Positions 17,461 through 26,631 of a DNA stretch of 43,989 nucleotides are shown piece by piece. The DNA lies in assembly GCA_027024025.1 (NCBI GenBank), contig JALVTT010000046.1:1-43989 (forward strand). The letters run 5' to 3'. The stretch comes from Sedimenticola sp. GTDB lineage: Bacteria; Pseudomonadota; Gammaproteobacteria; Chromatiales; Chromatiaceae. A model generated the notes under the pieces. That model was not told where the DNA came from and did no database searches. It saw nothing but the letters and a program-made list of their open reading frames with translations. The number at the start of each line of letters is the position of its first letter. Position 1 is the first letter of the stretch. Position numbers and translations under genes: made by a program.

Positions 17461-18593
17461 GGCAGCAGTTCCAGAACCGCCTCCGCGGCGAGGCGGTCGC
17501 TGTCCACCGCCAGCGCCTCGTGCACCTGGCGATAGCGCGACTGTATGGCCTCCACCCGGGCGCTGTCATGGAAGAAGTCGAGCACGGCCGGGACCAGCCG
17601 CTGCGGCTTGCAGGCCCCCTGGATGAACTCCGGCGCCAGGCCCTCGCCCGCCAGCAGATTGGCCATGGCCACATGCTCCAGGCGCACCAGGCGCAGGCCG
17701 CGGGCCAGCCAGTAGGTCAGCGGGCTGAGCCGGTAGCCCACCACCATGGGACGCTTGCTGAGCAGGGCCTCCAGGGTCGCGGTGCCGGAGGCGGTCAGGA
17801 CCACATCGGCCGCCGCCAGCATGCGCCGGCTCTCGCCCACCCCCTCGACGATCTCCAGCTCCGGGGCGTGACGCCGGCGCAGTTCCCCCCACAACGCCTG
17901 CTGTGCCGGGCTGGCCAGAGGGGTGAGCAGACGCAGTCCGGGGATCTCGGCGCGGCAACGCCGGGCGGTCTCCAGGAAGGGGGCGGCCAGGCGTTCCAGC
18001 TCGCTGCGGCGGCTGCCCGGCAGGAGCGCCAGCACAGGCGCCTCCGCACCGATGCCCAGGGCCTCGCGGGCCCCGGCGCGATCGGGCTCCAGCGGCATCT
18101 CCCGCGCCAGACGGTGCCCCACATAGGCCGCGTGCACGCCCCGTTGTTCCAGGAAGTCCACCTCGAAGGGAAAGATGCTGAGCAGCAGATCGGTGGATGC
18201 GCGGATCGTCCTGACCCGGCCTTCGCGCCAGGCCCAGACGGTCGGGCTGACATAGTGCGCGGTCGGCACGCCGGCGTCGCGCAGGCGGCGTTCCAGGGCG
18301 AAATTGAAGTCCGGCGCGTCCACGCCGATGAACAGGTCAGGCGGCTCGCGCAGCCAGTGGTCACGCAGGCGCCGGCGCAACCTCAGCAGGCCCGGCAGAT
18401 GGCGCAGGACCTCCACCAGACCCATCACCGAAAGCGCGTCCATGGGCTCGAGCAGGCGCATGCCGACCGCCTGCATGCGCGGGCCGCCCACCCCCTCGAA
18501 GCGGATGTCCGGCCGGCGCGCCCGCAATGCCTGCATCAGGCCCGCGCCCAGCAGGTCGCCGGAGGCCTCGGCCGCGACGATGGCCACCCGCAT
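17454..18593 (-). CDS. lpxB: Lipid-A-disaccharide synthase
   Basis: 379 residues, GT-B fold family 19 glycosyltransferase. Condenses UDP-2,3-diacylglucosamine with lipid X to give the lipid A disaccharide at the inner membrane's cytosolic face. Motifs: AAEASGDLLGAGL at the N terminus, VDAPDFNFALE, HYVSPTVWAWR, LALLPGSRRSEL and ASGTATLEALL. ATG at 18593 fits the family start; the frame opens slightly earlier at a TTG overlapping the lpxA stop. It is the last gene of the rpsB-lpxB run; rnhB and dnaE, which follow it in E. coli, are absent here. Confidence 0.95.
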   Translation of the reverse strand: MRVAIVAAEASGDLLGAGLMQALRARRPDIRFEGVGGPRMQAVGMRLLEPMDALSVMGLVEVLRHLPGLLRLRRRLRDHWLREPPDLFIGVDAPDFNFALERRLRDAGVPTAHYVSPTVWAWREGRVRTIRASTDLLLSIFPFEVDFLEQRGVHAAYVGHRLAREMPLEPDRAGAREALGIGAEAPVLALLPGSRRSELERLAAPFLETARRCRAEIPGLRLLTPLASPAQQALWGELRRRHAPELEIVEGVGESRRMLAAADVVLTASGTATLEALLSKRPMVVGYRLSPLTYWLARGLRLVRLEHVAMANLLAGEGLAPEFIQGACKPQRLVPAVLDFFHDSARVEAIQSRYRQVHEALAVDSDRLAAEAVLELLPQ

Positions 18594-18607
18594 GGCGCGG
18601 TCCCGTG

Positions 18608-19378
18608 TCAACGCACGAAGCTGCGCTCGCTGGCCCGCAGGAACTGGACCAGCGGCTGCAGCTCGGCGCAGTCAGCACACTCCGCCTCGATCTCGGAGAT
18701 GGCGTCGCGTACCAGGAGATCCTTGCTGTACAGCTTGCGATAGGCCTTCTTGATGCGTGAGATCTGCTCGCTGCCGAACTGCCGCCGCCGCAGGCCCTCG
18801 CTGTTGATGCCGCGCGCCCGCGCCGGGTGCCCGGCGACCATGACATAGGGCGGCACGCCCTTGCTGATCACGCTGCCCATGGCCGCGAAGCTGTGCGCGC
18901 CGATACGGCAGAACTGGTGCACGATGGAAAAGCCGCCCAGAATGGCCCAGTCGTCCACCCGCACATGGCCGCCGAGCGAGGCCGCGTTGGCCATGATGAC
19001 ATGGCTGCCGATCTGGCAGTCATGGGCCACATGGGTGTAGGCCATGAACAGATTGTCGTCGCCGATCCGGGTCACGCCGCCATCCTGCACGGTGCCGCGA
19101 TGCAGGGTCACGAACTCACGGATCTGGTTGCGGTCGCCGATCTCCAGGCGGGTGGCCTCGCCGTTGTATTTCTTGTCCTGGGGATCCTCGCCGATGGAGG
19201 CGAACTGGAAGATCCGGTTGTCGTGCCCGATGCGCGTCTCGCCGCGGATCACCACATGCGGCCCGATCTCGGTCCCCGAGGCGATCCGCACGCCCGCGCC
19301 GATGATGGAGAAGGGCCCGACCCGGACGCCCTCGTCCAGCTCCGCCGCGGGGTCGATGACGGCGCGGGCGTCGATCAT
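18608..19378 (-). CDS. lpxA: UDP-N-acetylglucosamine acyltransferase
   Basis: 256-residue left-handed beta-helix enzyme that puts the first hydroxyacyl chain on UDP-GlcNAc from acyl-ACP, the first step of lipid A synthesis. Hexapeptide repeats fill residues ~1-190; the catalytic His is H119 in the THVAHDCQIG segment, equivalent to E. coli H125. A helical C-terminal domain follows. ATG at 19378 lies one base after the fabZ stop; the open frame upstream belongs to fabZ sequence in another frame. Confidence 0.95.
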   Translation of the reverse strand: MIDARAVIDPAAELDEGVRVGPFSIIGAGVRIASGTEIGPHVVIRGETRIGHDNRIFQFASIGEDPQDKKYNGEATRLEIGDRNQIREFVTLHRGTVQDGGVTRIGDDNLFMAYTHVAHDCQIGSHVIMANAASLGGHVRVDDWAILGGFSIVHQFCRIGAHSFAAMGSVISKGVPPYVMVAGHPARARGINSEGLRRRQFGSEQISRIKKAYRKLYSKDLLVRDAISEIEAECADCAELQPLVQFLRASERSFVR

Positions 19379-19379
19379 C

Positions 19380-19808
19380 TCAGAGATCCCGCGCGGTGCA
19401 CATGATCTCGGCCGAGGCGCACACCGCGCCATCCACCGTGGCCTGTCCGGAGAAGCTCCAGATACCGCGCCGCTGCTTGATCACCTCGACCTCCAGGCGC
19501 AGCTGGTCGCCCGGCACCACCGGCCGCTTGAAACGGGCCTTGTCCACGCCCACCAGGTAATAGATGGCCGCGCCCACGACCTCCTCGCTGTCCATCGCCA
19601 GCAGGCCGGTGGCCTGTGCCAGGGCCTCGATGATCAACACGCCCGGCATGACCAGCTTCTCGGGGAAATGCCCCTGGAAGAAGGGTTCGTTGCAGGTCAC
19701 GTTCTTGATCGCGACCAGGCGCTTGCCTGCCTCGACCTCCAGGACCCGGTCCACCAGCAGGAACGGGTACCTGTGCGGCAGGTAGTTCTGGATTTTCTGG
19801 ATATCCAT
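19380..19808 (-). CDS. fabZ: 3-hydroxyacyl-ACP dehydratase FabZ
   Basis: 142-residue hot-dog fold enzyme that dehydrates 3-hydroxyacyl-ACP in fatty acid elongation and competes with LpxA/LpxD for hydroxyacyl-ACP. Catalytic residues are H47 (QGHFPEK) and E61 ([10 protein letters not shown]); the N-terminal [13 protein letters not shown] is typical. It lies between lpxD and lpxA as in E. coli, but a 133-bp gap separates it from lpxD. GGGAGAA eight bases upstream of the ATG is a good binding site. Confidence 0.96.
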   Translation of the reverse strand: MDIQKIQNYLPHRYPFLLVDRVLEVEAGKRLVAIKNVTCNEPFFQGHFPEKLVMPGVLIIEALAQATGLLAMDSEEVVGAAIYYLVGVDKARFKRPVVPGDQLRLEVEVIKQRRGIWSFSGQATVDGAVCASAEIMCTARDL

Positions 19809-19838
19809 GAAAGTTCTCCCAGGAAGCTTGAATGGCGT

Positions 19839-19929
19839 CGCTGGTATCTCCAGCGGCGTGCCTGTAATCGCAGCCCCGCCCGCGCGGACGGCGGCTGTCC
19901 GTTTTTCATGTCCGGCACCGGAATGCCGG
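19839..19929. repeat. Cluster of three hairpins in the lpxD-fabZ gap
   Basis: Three short stem-loops occupy an unusually long gap: CGCTGG/CCAGCG at 19839-19855, CGGAC/GTCCG at 19885-19901 (TTTTTC follows on the plus strand), and CCGGCA/TGCCGG at 19912-19929. None has a T-run in the direction of the operon. They may attenuate or process the transcript between lpxD and fabZ, or be a degraded intergenic repeat. Confidence 0.4.
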
Positions 19930-19941
19930 CCGTTGTTGTTG

Positions 19942-20988
19942 TCAGTCCGGCTCCTTGGCGTCCGCCTCGGCCAGCGCCTTTTCCAGGGCCTTGACCCGGC
20001 GGAACAGCTCGTCGAGCTGCTTGATGCGCGCGAAATTGCGTCCCCAGACCGCGTGCGGCACGGCCGGCACGGTGCTGGTATAGACGCCGGGTTCCTTGAT
20101 CGAGCGCGTGACCGCGGTCAGGCCCGAGATATGCACCCCGTCGGCCAGCTCGAGGTGGCCCGCCAGGCCCGCGGCGCCGGCCAGGGTGCAGTGCGCCCCG
20201 ATGCGGGTGGAGCCCGAGACGCCCACCCCCGAGGCCATGGCGGTGTGCGCGCCCACCTCCACGTTGTGCCCGATCTGGATCTGGTTGTCGAGCTTGACCC
20301 CGTCGTGCAGCACCGTGTCCTTGAGCGCGCCCCGGTCGATGGTGGTGCAGGCCCCGACCTCCACATCGTCGCCCAGCACCACGCGCCCGAGCTGCGGGAT
20401 CTTGACCCAGCGCCCCTGATCGTTGGCCAGGCCGAAGCCGTCCGCGCCCAGCACGGCCCCGGGATGGATCAGGCAGCGCCGGCCCAGGCGGGTACCGCGG
20501 CCCAGTGTAACACTGGCCACCAGGCGCGAATCCTCGCCCAGTTCGCAATCGTCCGCGATCACGCAGTTGGGGCCGATCCAGACCCCGGCCGCGATACGCA
20601 CCCCGGCACCGATGGTGCAATGCGCCTCGATCCGCGCGCCGGGATCGATCTCGGCATCCGGGTCCACCACCGCGCTGGGATGCACCCCCGGGGCCGGCAT
20701 GGGCTCGGGGCACAGGCGGGCGGCGATCAGGGCATAGGCCAGCGAGGGGTTGTCATGCACCAGGGCGTTGCAGGGACAGGCGTCCACGAACTGCGGCGCC
20801 AGGATCACCGCCGAGGCGCGGGTGTCGGCCAGATAGGGCCTGAATCGGCGCGAGGCCAGAAAGCTGATCTGCCCGGGCCGGGCCTCGTCCAGGGAACCCA
20901 CGCCCTCGATGAGGCAATCGGGATCGCCGTGCAGCCGGGCGCCGCTGAGTTCGGCCAGTTCGGCCAGGGTCCAGGCCTTGTCGGGCAT
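19942..20988 (-). CDS. lpxD: UDP-3-O-(3-hydroxyacyl)glucosamine N-acyltransferase
   Basis: 348 residues. Adds the N-linked hydroxyacyl chain in lipid A synthesis, at the third step, from acyl-ACP. It has an N-terminal uridine-binding domain ([16 protein letters not shown]...), a left-handed beta-helix of hexapeptide repeats (~100-300) and a C-terminal helix ([16 protein letters not shown]). H241 in IQIGHN corresponds to the catalytic His of E. coli LpxD. The ATG at 20988 lies two bases beyond the skp stop, so it is part of the bamA-skp-lpxD unit. Confidence 0.95.
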   Translation of the reverse strand: MPDKAWTLAELAELSGARLHGDPDCLIEGVGSLDEARPGQISFLASRRFRPYLADTRASAVILAPQFVDACPCNALVHDNPSLAYALIAARLCPEPMPAPGVHPSAVVDPDAEIDPGARIEAHCTIGAGVRIAAGVWIGPNCVIADDCELGEDSRLVASVTLGRGTRLGRRCLIHPGAVLGADGFGLANDQGRWVKIPQLGRVVLGDDVEVGACTTIDRGALKDTVLHDGVKLDNQIQIGHNVEVGAHTAMASGVGVSGSTRIGAHCTLAGAAGLAGHLELADGVHISGLTAVTRSIKEPGVYTSTVPAVPHAVWGRNFARIKQLDELFRRVKALEKALAEADAKEPD

Positions 20989-20990
20989 GC

Positions 20991-21512
20991 TCAGTTACCC
21001 TGCTCCTGCATGCCCTGCAGTCTCTGCAGCACCTTGCCGGTCAGGTCGATGCGCGGCGAGACCCACAGCACATTGCCCTGCAGCACCAGATCCAGTTTCT
21101 CGTCCTGGGCCAGCTGCTGGATCACCTCGCGGATCACGCGCGAGAACTTCTCCTCCTCCTCGCTGAACCGCAGCTGCTTGTCCTGATCCAGCTCGTCCCG
21201 CATGTGCTTGTACTTGAGCTTGCGGGCACTGATGTCGTTCTGCAGGCGGTGCTTGTCCTCGTCGCTCATCTGCGTATCGGCCGAATTCAGGCGCTCATTG
21301 AGCAGGCCGATCTGCTTCTGCATCTCGGCCAGGCGCTGGTCGCGCGCCTGGAACTCCTCGCGGATCCGCTGTTTGATCAGCTCGATCTGCGGCGCTTCCT
21401 TGAGCAGACGCGCCGAGTCCACATAGGCCACGGCCACCTCGGCCTGGACGGTGGCGGCCAGGCCCAGCAGCAGGGCCATGCCGAAAAGAATCCTGATAAA
21501 ACGCATTCGCAC
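20991..21512 (-). CDS. skp: Periplasmic chaperone Skp/OmpH
   Basis: 173 residues with a signal peptide (cleavage after TVQA) and a mature part beginning EVAVAYVDSARLL, followed by a long charged coiled-coil (~45-140), as in the tentacles of the Skp trimer. Skp holds unfolded outer-membrane proteins for delivery to the BamA complex, whose gene lies just upstream. GTG at 21512 has AGGAG nine bases upstream and is preferred; an ATG at 21506 is an alternative. Confidence 0.92.
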   Translation of the reverse strand: MRMRFIRILFGMALLLGLAATVQAEVAVAYVDSARLLKEAPQIELIKQRIREEFQARDQRLAEMQKQIGLLNERLNSADTQMSDEDKHRLQNDISARKLKYKHMRDELDQDKQLRFSEEEEKFSRVIREVIQQLAQDEKLDLVLQGNVLWVSPRIDLTGKVLQRLQGMQEQGN

Positions 21513-21524
21513 CGCTAACGGCTC

Positions 21525-23822
21525 CTAGAAGGTGGTGCCAAAGGTGAACTGGAATCGCTCCGGCTCATCCTGGCTGTCTCTTTTCAAGGGCTTGGCGTAG
21601 CTCATTGATAGCGCACCAACAGGCGACAACCAGGCCACGCCCACCCCGGTGGAATAGCGGAACTCACGAGTATTCAGGCGCTTGCCATTCTGGGTATCGA
21701 ACACTGAACCAGCATCGAAGAACGCCAGAAAACGCATGGTGTCAGTAAACACGGGAGATGGAAAATACAACTCGGCATTACCCGTAATCATCGTATTGCC
21801 GCCAATCGGCGCGCCTCCATTCGCTCCAGTGCCACGCGGCCCAAGTGACAGTGACTTGTAGCCGCGTACAGAGGTCGGCCCCCCCGCGAAATAGTTCTCG
21901 AACACTGGCAGCTGCGAGGTGCCGCCATAGGCCGCGCCATACGCCATATCGCCATTTAGAGAAAACACCAAATCACGGAACAATGGCCAGTATCGGCGAT
22001 GCTTGTACTCGACCTTATAGTATTTTAGGTCGCTACCCGGCACAGTAACCTGGGCAGAGAGGCGCTGCAAAGAGCCCTCCTTGGGGAACAAGGCATTGTC
22101 GCGAGAATCGTGCGTCCAGCCGATGCTCAGTTCCAGATCGGTGTATTTGGATCCCTCGGCGTTCTGCCAATTGATGATCTCGTTGGGCGCCGTGCCGCCC
22201 TTCCTAAAGTTAATGAAGTGAAACTGGCCCCCAAAGGTAAAGCGATTGAACTCGCTCAGCGGAATTCCAAAATTCATGCCAATCACGCCATCATCAGTCG
22301 CATAATCTGCCGTTGACAACTGACTAAAGTCAGTAGTCCGATAACTTAGTGTGAAACCACGGCTGATGCCGTCCACCGTGTAATACGGATTGGTATAGGA
22401 CAACTCATAGGCCTTGTTTGCGCTACTGGTCTTAAGTGCAAATGACACCTTCTTACCAGTCCCAAGGAAGTTCTCCTGATTGACGCTGGCATTGAATACC
22501 AAACCATCGACCTGAGAAAAGCCAATGCCAGCCAAAATTTCCCCTGAAGGCTTTTCCTCAACCTTGACATTCACATCCACCTGGTCGGTGGTGCCGGGCA
22601 CCGCCGGAGTCTCCACATTCACCTTCTTGAAATAGCCGGTGCGCTGTACCCGCTCGCGCGAGAGCTTGAGCTTCTCACCGGAGAACCACGCCGCCTCCAT
22701 CTGCCGAAATTCGCGGCGGATGACCTCGTCCCGGGTGCGCGAGTTGCCGCGGATATTCAGCCGCCGCACATAGACCCGCTTGCCGGGATCCACGAAATAA
22801 GTGATGGCGACGGTCTTCTTCTCGTTGTCGATCTCCGGTACCGCGTTGACGTTGGCAAAGGCGTAACCCTCGTCCGACAGCTTTGCCGAGATCCGGTCGC
22901 TGCTCTCGACTACCGCCTTGCGGTTGAAGGGCTCGCCACGGCGCAGGTGGATCAGCGGGAAATAGTCCTCCGCCTTGCCCACGTAATTTCCGGCCAGCTG
23001 TATGTCCGACAGCGTGAAGACATCGCCCTCGTGGATGTTGATCGTGATGTAGATATCCTTCTTGTCCGGGGTGATGGTCACCTGGGTGGAATCGATCTTG
23101 AAGTTCACATAGCCGTGGTCCAGGTAGAAGGAACGCAGCTTCTGCAGGTCGCCGGCCAGCTTCTGCTTGGAGTACTGGTCATTTTTGGTAAATCTGGAAA
23201 ACCAGCCGCCGGCACTGAGCGAAAACTGATCCAGCAAATCACTATCACTGAAAGCTTGATTACCAACGATATTGATCTGCTTGATACGCGCGGTCTCGCC
23301 CTCGATGATGTCGATATCGATGGCCACCCGGTTACGTTCCAGGGGCGTGACCGTGGTCTTGATCTTGACCCCGTACTTGCCCTGGTTGAAGAACTGGCGC
23401 TCCAGCTCGCGCTCGATGCTGTCGAGTACCGAACGGTCGAAGGTCCGGCCCTCGGCCAGGCCGGCGTCCTTGAGGCCCTCCTTGAGCGCCTCGTCGTCGA
23501 TGGACTTGTTGCCCTTGAAATTGATCTCGGCGATGGCCGGACGCTCGCTGACCACCACCACCAGCACATCGCCGTCGCGCTCCAGGCGCACGTCCTTGAA
23601 GAAACCCGTCTTGAACAGGGCCCGGATCACCTCGGCGCTCTGGCGGTCGGTCAGCACGTCGCCGGGCTTGACCGGCAGATAGTTGAACACGGTGCCCGCG
23701 GTGATCCGCTGCAGGCCCTCGACCCGGATATCCTTGACCTTGAAGCCGGCGCCCCAGGCCACCTGGGCGAGCAGAAGCAGCAGTGGAAGAACAAGCCTTG
23801 TGGGACGCCTCATCAATTCCAT
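21525..23822 (-). CDS. bamA: Outer-membrane protein assembly factor BamA
   Basis: 765 residues. Signal peptide, five POTRA domains (~25-420) and a 16-stranded barrel (~421-765) ending in Phe (FQFTFGTTF), as needed for its own insertion. BamA folds and inserts outer-membrane beta-barrels. ATG at 23813 with AAGG about nine bases upstream may be the real start instead of 23822. Base composition changes sharply: hand counts give 45-50% G+C in barrel rows (22201-22380) against 68% at 22681-22740, with the change near 22560 at the POTRA/barrel junction. A second AT-rich patch lies at 23221-23280 (38%), near the POTRA3 start. The frame is intact. Confidence 0.96.
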   Translation of the reverse strand: MELMRRPTRLVLPLLLLLAQVAWGAGFKVKDIRVEGLQRITAGTVFNYLPVKPGDVLTDRQSAEVIRALFKTGFFKDVRLERDGDVLVVVVSERPAIAEINFKGNKSIDDEALKEGLKDAGLAEGRTFDRSVLDSIERELERQFFNQGKYGVKIKTTVTPLERNRVAIDIDIIEGETARIKQINIVGNQAFSDSDLLDQFSLSAGGWFSRFTKNDQYSKQKLAGDLQKLRSFYLDHGYVNFKIDSTQVTITPDKKDIYITINIHEGDVFTLSDIQLAGNYVGKAEDYFPLIHLRRGEPFNRKAVVESSDRISAKLSDEGYAFANVNAVPEIDNEKKTVAITYFVDPGKRVYVRRLNIRGNSRTRDEVIRREFRQMEAAWFSGEKLKLSRERVQRTGYFKKVNVETPAVPGTTDQVDVNVKVEEKPSGEILAGIGFSQVDGLVFNASVNQENFLGTGKKVSFALKTSSANKAYELSYTNPYYTVDGISRGFTLSYRTTDFSQLSTADYATDDGVIGMNFGIPLSEFNRFTFGGQFHFINFRKGGTAPNEIINWQNAEGSKYTDLELSIGWTHDSRDNALFPKEGSLQRLSAQVTVPGSDLKYYKVEYKHRRYWPLFRDLVFSLNGDMAYGAAYGGTSQLPVFENYFAGGPTSVRGYKSLSLGPRGTGANGGAPIGGNTMITGNAELYFPSPVFTDTMRFLAFFDAGSVFDTQNGKRLNTREFRYSTGVGVAWLSPVGALSMSYAKPLKRDSQDEPERFQFTFGTTF

Positions 23823-23891
23823 CCTTAAACCGCCCGGGGGCGTACTCGTTATTGCTTATGTGGCCGCATGGCCGGCCGATACAGGCCGGTC

Positions 23892-23897
23892 ATTATA
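23892..23897 (-). promoter_or_regulatory. Candidate -10 element upstream of bamA
   Basis: Perfect TATAAT on the minus strand about 70 bases before the bamA ATG. No good -35 lies 16-18 bases upstream. It could give bamA-skp-lpxD-fabZ-lpxAB transcription independent of rseP; no clear sigma-E site was seen. Confidence 0.45.
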
Positions 23898-23981
23898 CTA
23901 AGGCGGGCGACCACAAAGCCACCGGCCCGCTGTCGGGCCACGGAACCAGGCCATTCAAGCGCCCGATATGACTGCACCGGC

Positions 23982-24065
23982 GGGGTGGCAACCTCGGCGG
24001 CAGGGATGCCGCCGTGGAGCCGGCATGGATGCATTGACGGCGTTTTTCCGGGCAGATACCACCCC
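23982..24065. repeat. Palindromic intergenic repeat, copy A (AGGGAT type)
   Basis: Between rseP and bamA. Core hairpin CGGCGGC/GCCGCCG with AGGGAT loop at 23995-24014, followed by a second GC-A/T hairpin (GCAT/ATGC) and CGTTTTTCCGG. Outer arms GGGGTGG (23982-23988) and CCACCCC (24059-24065) are complementary. The core and the CGTTTTT tail match copy B near 31560 in the same order and spacing. Confidence 0.7.
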
Positions 24066-24076
24066 GGGCCCGGCAT

Positions 24077-25444
24077 TCAGCCGAAATAGCGCGAGATATC
24101 GACGTAGAAGGCCAGGCCCATCAGGGCCGCCAGCAGGATGATGCCGATGCGCTGGCCCTGCTCCATCCAGCTGTCCGGCACCGGGCTGCCGCGCACCGCC
24201 TCGATCAGGAAATACACCAGATGGCCGCCATCGAGCACCGGCACCGGCAGCAGATTGAGCACCCCCAGGCTGATACTCACCACCGCCAGGAATTTGAGAA
24301 AGTACACCAGCCCGTAGCTGGCCGTGCGGCCGGCCGCGTCGGCGATCGACAGCGGCCCGCTGAGATTGTGCACCGAGGCCCGGCCGCTGAGGATGCGGCC
24401 GATGACCTTGAGGGTCAGCCAGGAATAGTCCGCCGTGCGCGTCACCGCGCTGCCCAGGGCGGCCAGCGGCCCCAGGCGGTAATCGACCCGGTAGCGGGCC
24501 GTCTCGGACTCGGGGAGCGGCCGGTTGACCGCGCCGATGCGCCCGATGGTGCGCTCGCCCAGGCGGCGCGTGGCCGGGATCAGCTCGATCTTCCGGAACG
24601 CGCCGTCACGCGCGATCAGCAGATGGATGGGCTGTCCCGGATGGGACTGCACATAGGCGACCCAGTCGCCCCAGTCGGTCATGGGCTGCCCGTCGGCGGA
24701 CACGATGCGGTCGCCGGGACGCAGCCCGGCCTGGGCCGCCGGCTCGCCCGGCAGCACCTCGCCGAACACCGGCGGCACCCGGGGCCGGTTGGGCGTGATG
24801 CCGATCCGCTTGAGCACGTCGGGCTGCTCGCTCATATCGCCCAGGGCCCCCGCGGGCAGGACGTGCTCGACCGGAGCGCCGTCGGCGCCCCGTACCCTGA
24901 CCCGCACCGGCCCGCCCGAGACCGAGGCCTCGGCCAGCGCCTGCATCACCATGCCCCAGATGGGCGCGGGCTCGCCGTTGACCGCCTCGATCTCCTCGCC
25001 GGGGCGGAATCCCGCCTCGGCCGCCACACTGCCCGGCGCCACCTGGCCCACCAGGGGGCGCACCCCGGTCTCGCCCAGCATGAACACCGCCCACAGCGCC
25101 AGCACGGCGAACAGCAGATTGAACAGCGGCCCGGCCACCACCACCGCCGAGCGCACCCACAGCGACTGCCGGTTGAAGGCGCGATGGGCCTCGGCCGGGT
25201 CCACCTCGCCCTCGCGCTCGTCCAGCATCTTGACGTATCCGCCCAGGGGGATGGCGGCGAGCACGTATTCCGGCTCATCGGGCGCGCGCTGGCGCCGCCA
25301 CAGGGCGCGACCGAAGCCGATGGAGAAACGCAGCACCCGGATCCCGAGGCGGCGGGCCACCCAGAAGTGGCCGAACTCGTGCACGCTGACCAGGATCCCG
25401 ATCGCGACCGCAAAGGCGAGCAGTTTGATGATGAAGGCTTCCAT
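24077..25444 (-). CDS. rseP: Site-2 protease RseP
   Basis: 455-residue inner-membrane zinc metalloprotease. HEFGH at residues 22-26 in the first membrane helix binds zinc; the third ligand is in LLPVPVLDGGHLVYF near residue 400. Two PDZ domains lie in the periplasmic loop (around VAPGSVAAEAGFRPGEEIEAV and VLPGEPAAQAGLRPGDRIVSA). RseP cuts RseA in the membrane to release sigma-E under envelope stress and clears leftover signal peptides. It lies eight bp after dxr. Confidence 0.95.
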   Translation of the reverse strand: MEAFIIKLLAFAVAIGILVSVHEFGHFWVARRLGIRVLRFSIGFGRALWRRQRAPDEPEYVLAAIPLGGYVKMLDEREGEVDPAEAHRAFNRQSLWVRSAVVVAGPLFNLLFAVLALWAVFMLGETGVRPLVGQVAPGSVAAEAGFRPGEEIEAVNGEPAPIWGMVMQALAEASVSGGPVRVRVRGADGAPVEHVLPAGALGDMSEQPDVLKRIGITPNRPRVPPVFGEVLPGEPAAQAGLRPGDRIVSADGQPMTDWGDWVAYVQSHPGQPIHLLIARDGAFRKIELIPATRRLGERTIGRIGAVNRPLPESETARYRVDYRLGPLAALGSAVTRTADYSWLTLKVIGRILSGRASVHNLSGPLSIADAAGRTASYGLVYFLKFLAVVSISLGVLNLLPVPVLDGGHLVYFLIEAVRGSPVPDSWMEQGQRIGIILLAALMGLAFYVDISRYFG

Positions 25445-25452
25445 GAAAACGA

Positions 25453-26631
25453 CTAGACCATCCCGTCGGCGATTCGTTCCGCCACCCGGCGGGCCTCGGC
25501 GTCCACCGCCATCAGCCCCTCCAGGGACGCGGCATCCCCGGGCGCGACCGCGTGCAGGGTCTGCTCGATCAGGCGCGGGATGTCGGTGAAGCGCAGCCGG
25601 TGATCCAGGAAACGCGCCACCGCCACCTCGTTGGCCGCGTTCAGCACCGCGGGCGCGGTGCCGCCGGACTCGATCGCCTCGAAGGCCAGGCGCAGACAGG
25701 GGAAGCGCCGCGGGTCCGGCGGCTCGAAATCCAGGCGCGCCACCTGGAACAGGTCCAGCGGCGCCACCCCGGAGGCGTGCCGCTCCGGCCAGGCCATGGC
25801 GTGTGCGATGGGGGTGCGCATATCGGGATTGCCCAGCTGCGCCAGCACCGAGCCGTCGGCGTATTCGACCATGGAATGGATCACGCTCTGCGGATGCACC
25901 ACCACCTGGATCTGGTCCGGGCGGGCGTCGAACAGCCAGCGCGCCTCGATCAGCTCCAGGCCCTTGTTCATCATGGTGGCCGAGTCCACCGAGATCTTGC
26001 GGCCCATGTCCCAGTTGGGATGGGCGCAGGCCTCCTCCGGGGTCACCGCGTCCAGGCTGGCGGGATCGCGGGTGCGGAAGGGCCCGCCGGAGGCGGTGAG
26101 CAGGATGCGGGTCACCCCCACCCGGTCCAGGCCGCGCCGGAAATCACCCGGCATGCACTGGAAGATGGCGTTGTGCTCGCTGTCGATGGGCAGCACCTCG
26201 GCGCCGTGCCGGGCCACCTCCTGCATGAACAGGGCCCCGGCCACCACCAGGGCCTCCTTGTTGGCCAGCAGGATGCGCCGCCCGGCGCGTACCGCCGCCA
26301 GGGCCGGCACCAGCCCGGCCGCGCCCACGATGGCGGCCATCACCTGATCCGCCCCGGGGTGGGTGGCCGCGGCCACCAGCCCCTCCTCGCCGCCCAGCAC
26401 CCGGATCTCCGGCGCCTGATCCGCCAGGCGGCGGGCCAGCGCCTCGGCACAGGCCGGATCGGCCATGGCCGCCAGTTCGGGACGGTGGCTGAGGCACAGC
26501 CGGGCCAGCCCCTCGACATCGGTATTGGCGGACAGCGCCACCACCCGGTAGCGCCCGGGATTGCGCGCCACCACGTCCAGGGTGCTGAGCCCGATCGAGC
26601 CGGTGGCGCCCAGGACCGAAACGCCGATCAC
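25453..26631 (-). CDS. dxr: 1-deoxy-D-xylulose-5-phosphate reductoisomerase
   Basis: 392 residues. Converts DXP to MEP with NADPH, the committed step of the MEP isoprenoid pathway. Motifs: [15 protein letters not shown] for [29 protein letters not shown] with metal ligands, and [10 protein letters not shown]. The start is GTG at 26631, overlapping the cdsA stop in GTGA with GGGG just upstream. The frame is open to 27813, but upstream of the GTG it is a shadow of cdsA/uppS. Confidence 0.96.
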   Translation of the reverse strand: MIGVSVLGATGSIGLSTLDVVARNPGRYRVVALSANTDVEGLARLCLSHRPELAAMADPACAEALARRLADQAPEIRVLGGEEGLVAAATHPGADQVMAAIVGAAGLVPALAAVRAGRRILLANKEALVVAGALFMQEVARHGAEVLPIDSEHNAIFQCMPGDFRRGLDRVGVTRILLTASGGPFRTRDPASLDAVTPEEACAHPNWDMGRKISVDSATMMNKGLELIEARWLFDARPDQIQVVVHPQSVIHSMVEYADGSVLAQLGNPDMRTPIAHAMAWPERHASGVAPLDLFQVARLDFEPPDPRRFPCLRLAFEAIESGGTAPAVLNAANEVAVARFLDHRLRFTDIPRLIEQTLHAVAPGDAASLEGLMAVDAEARRVAERIADGMV

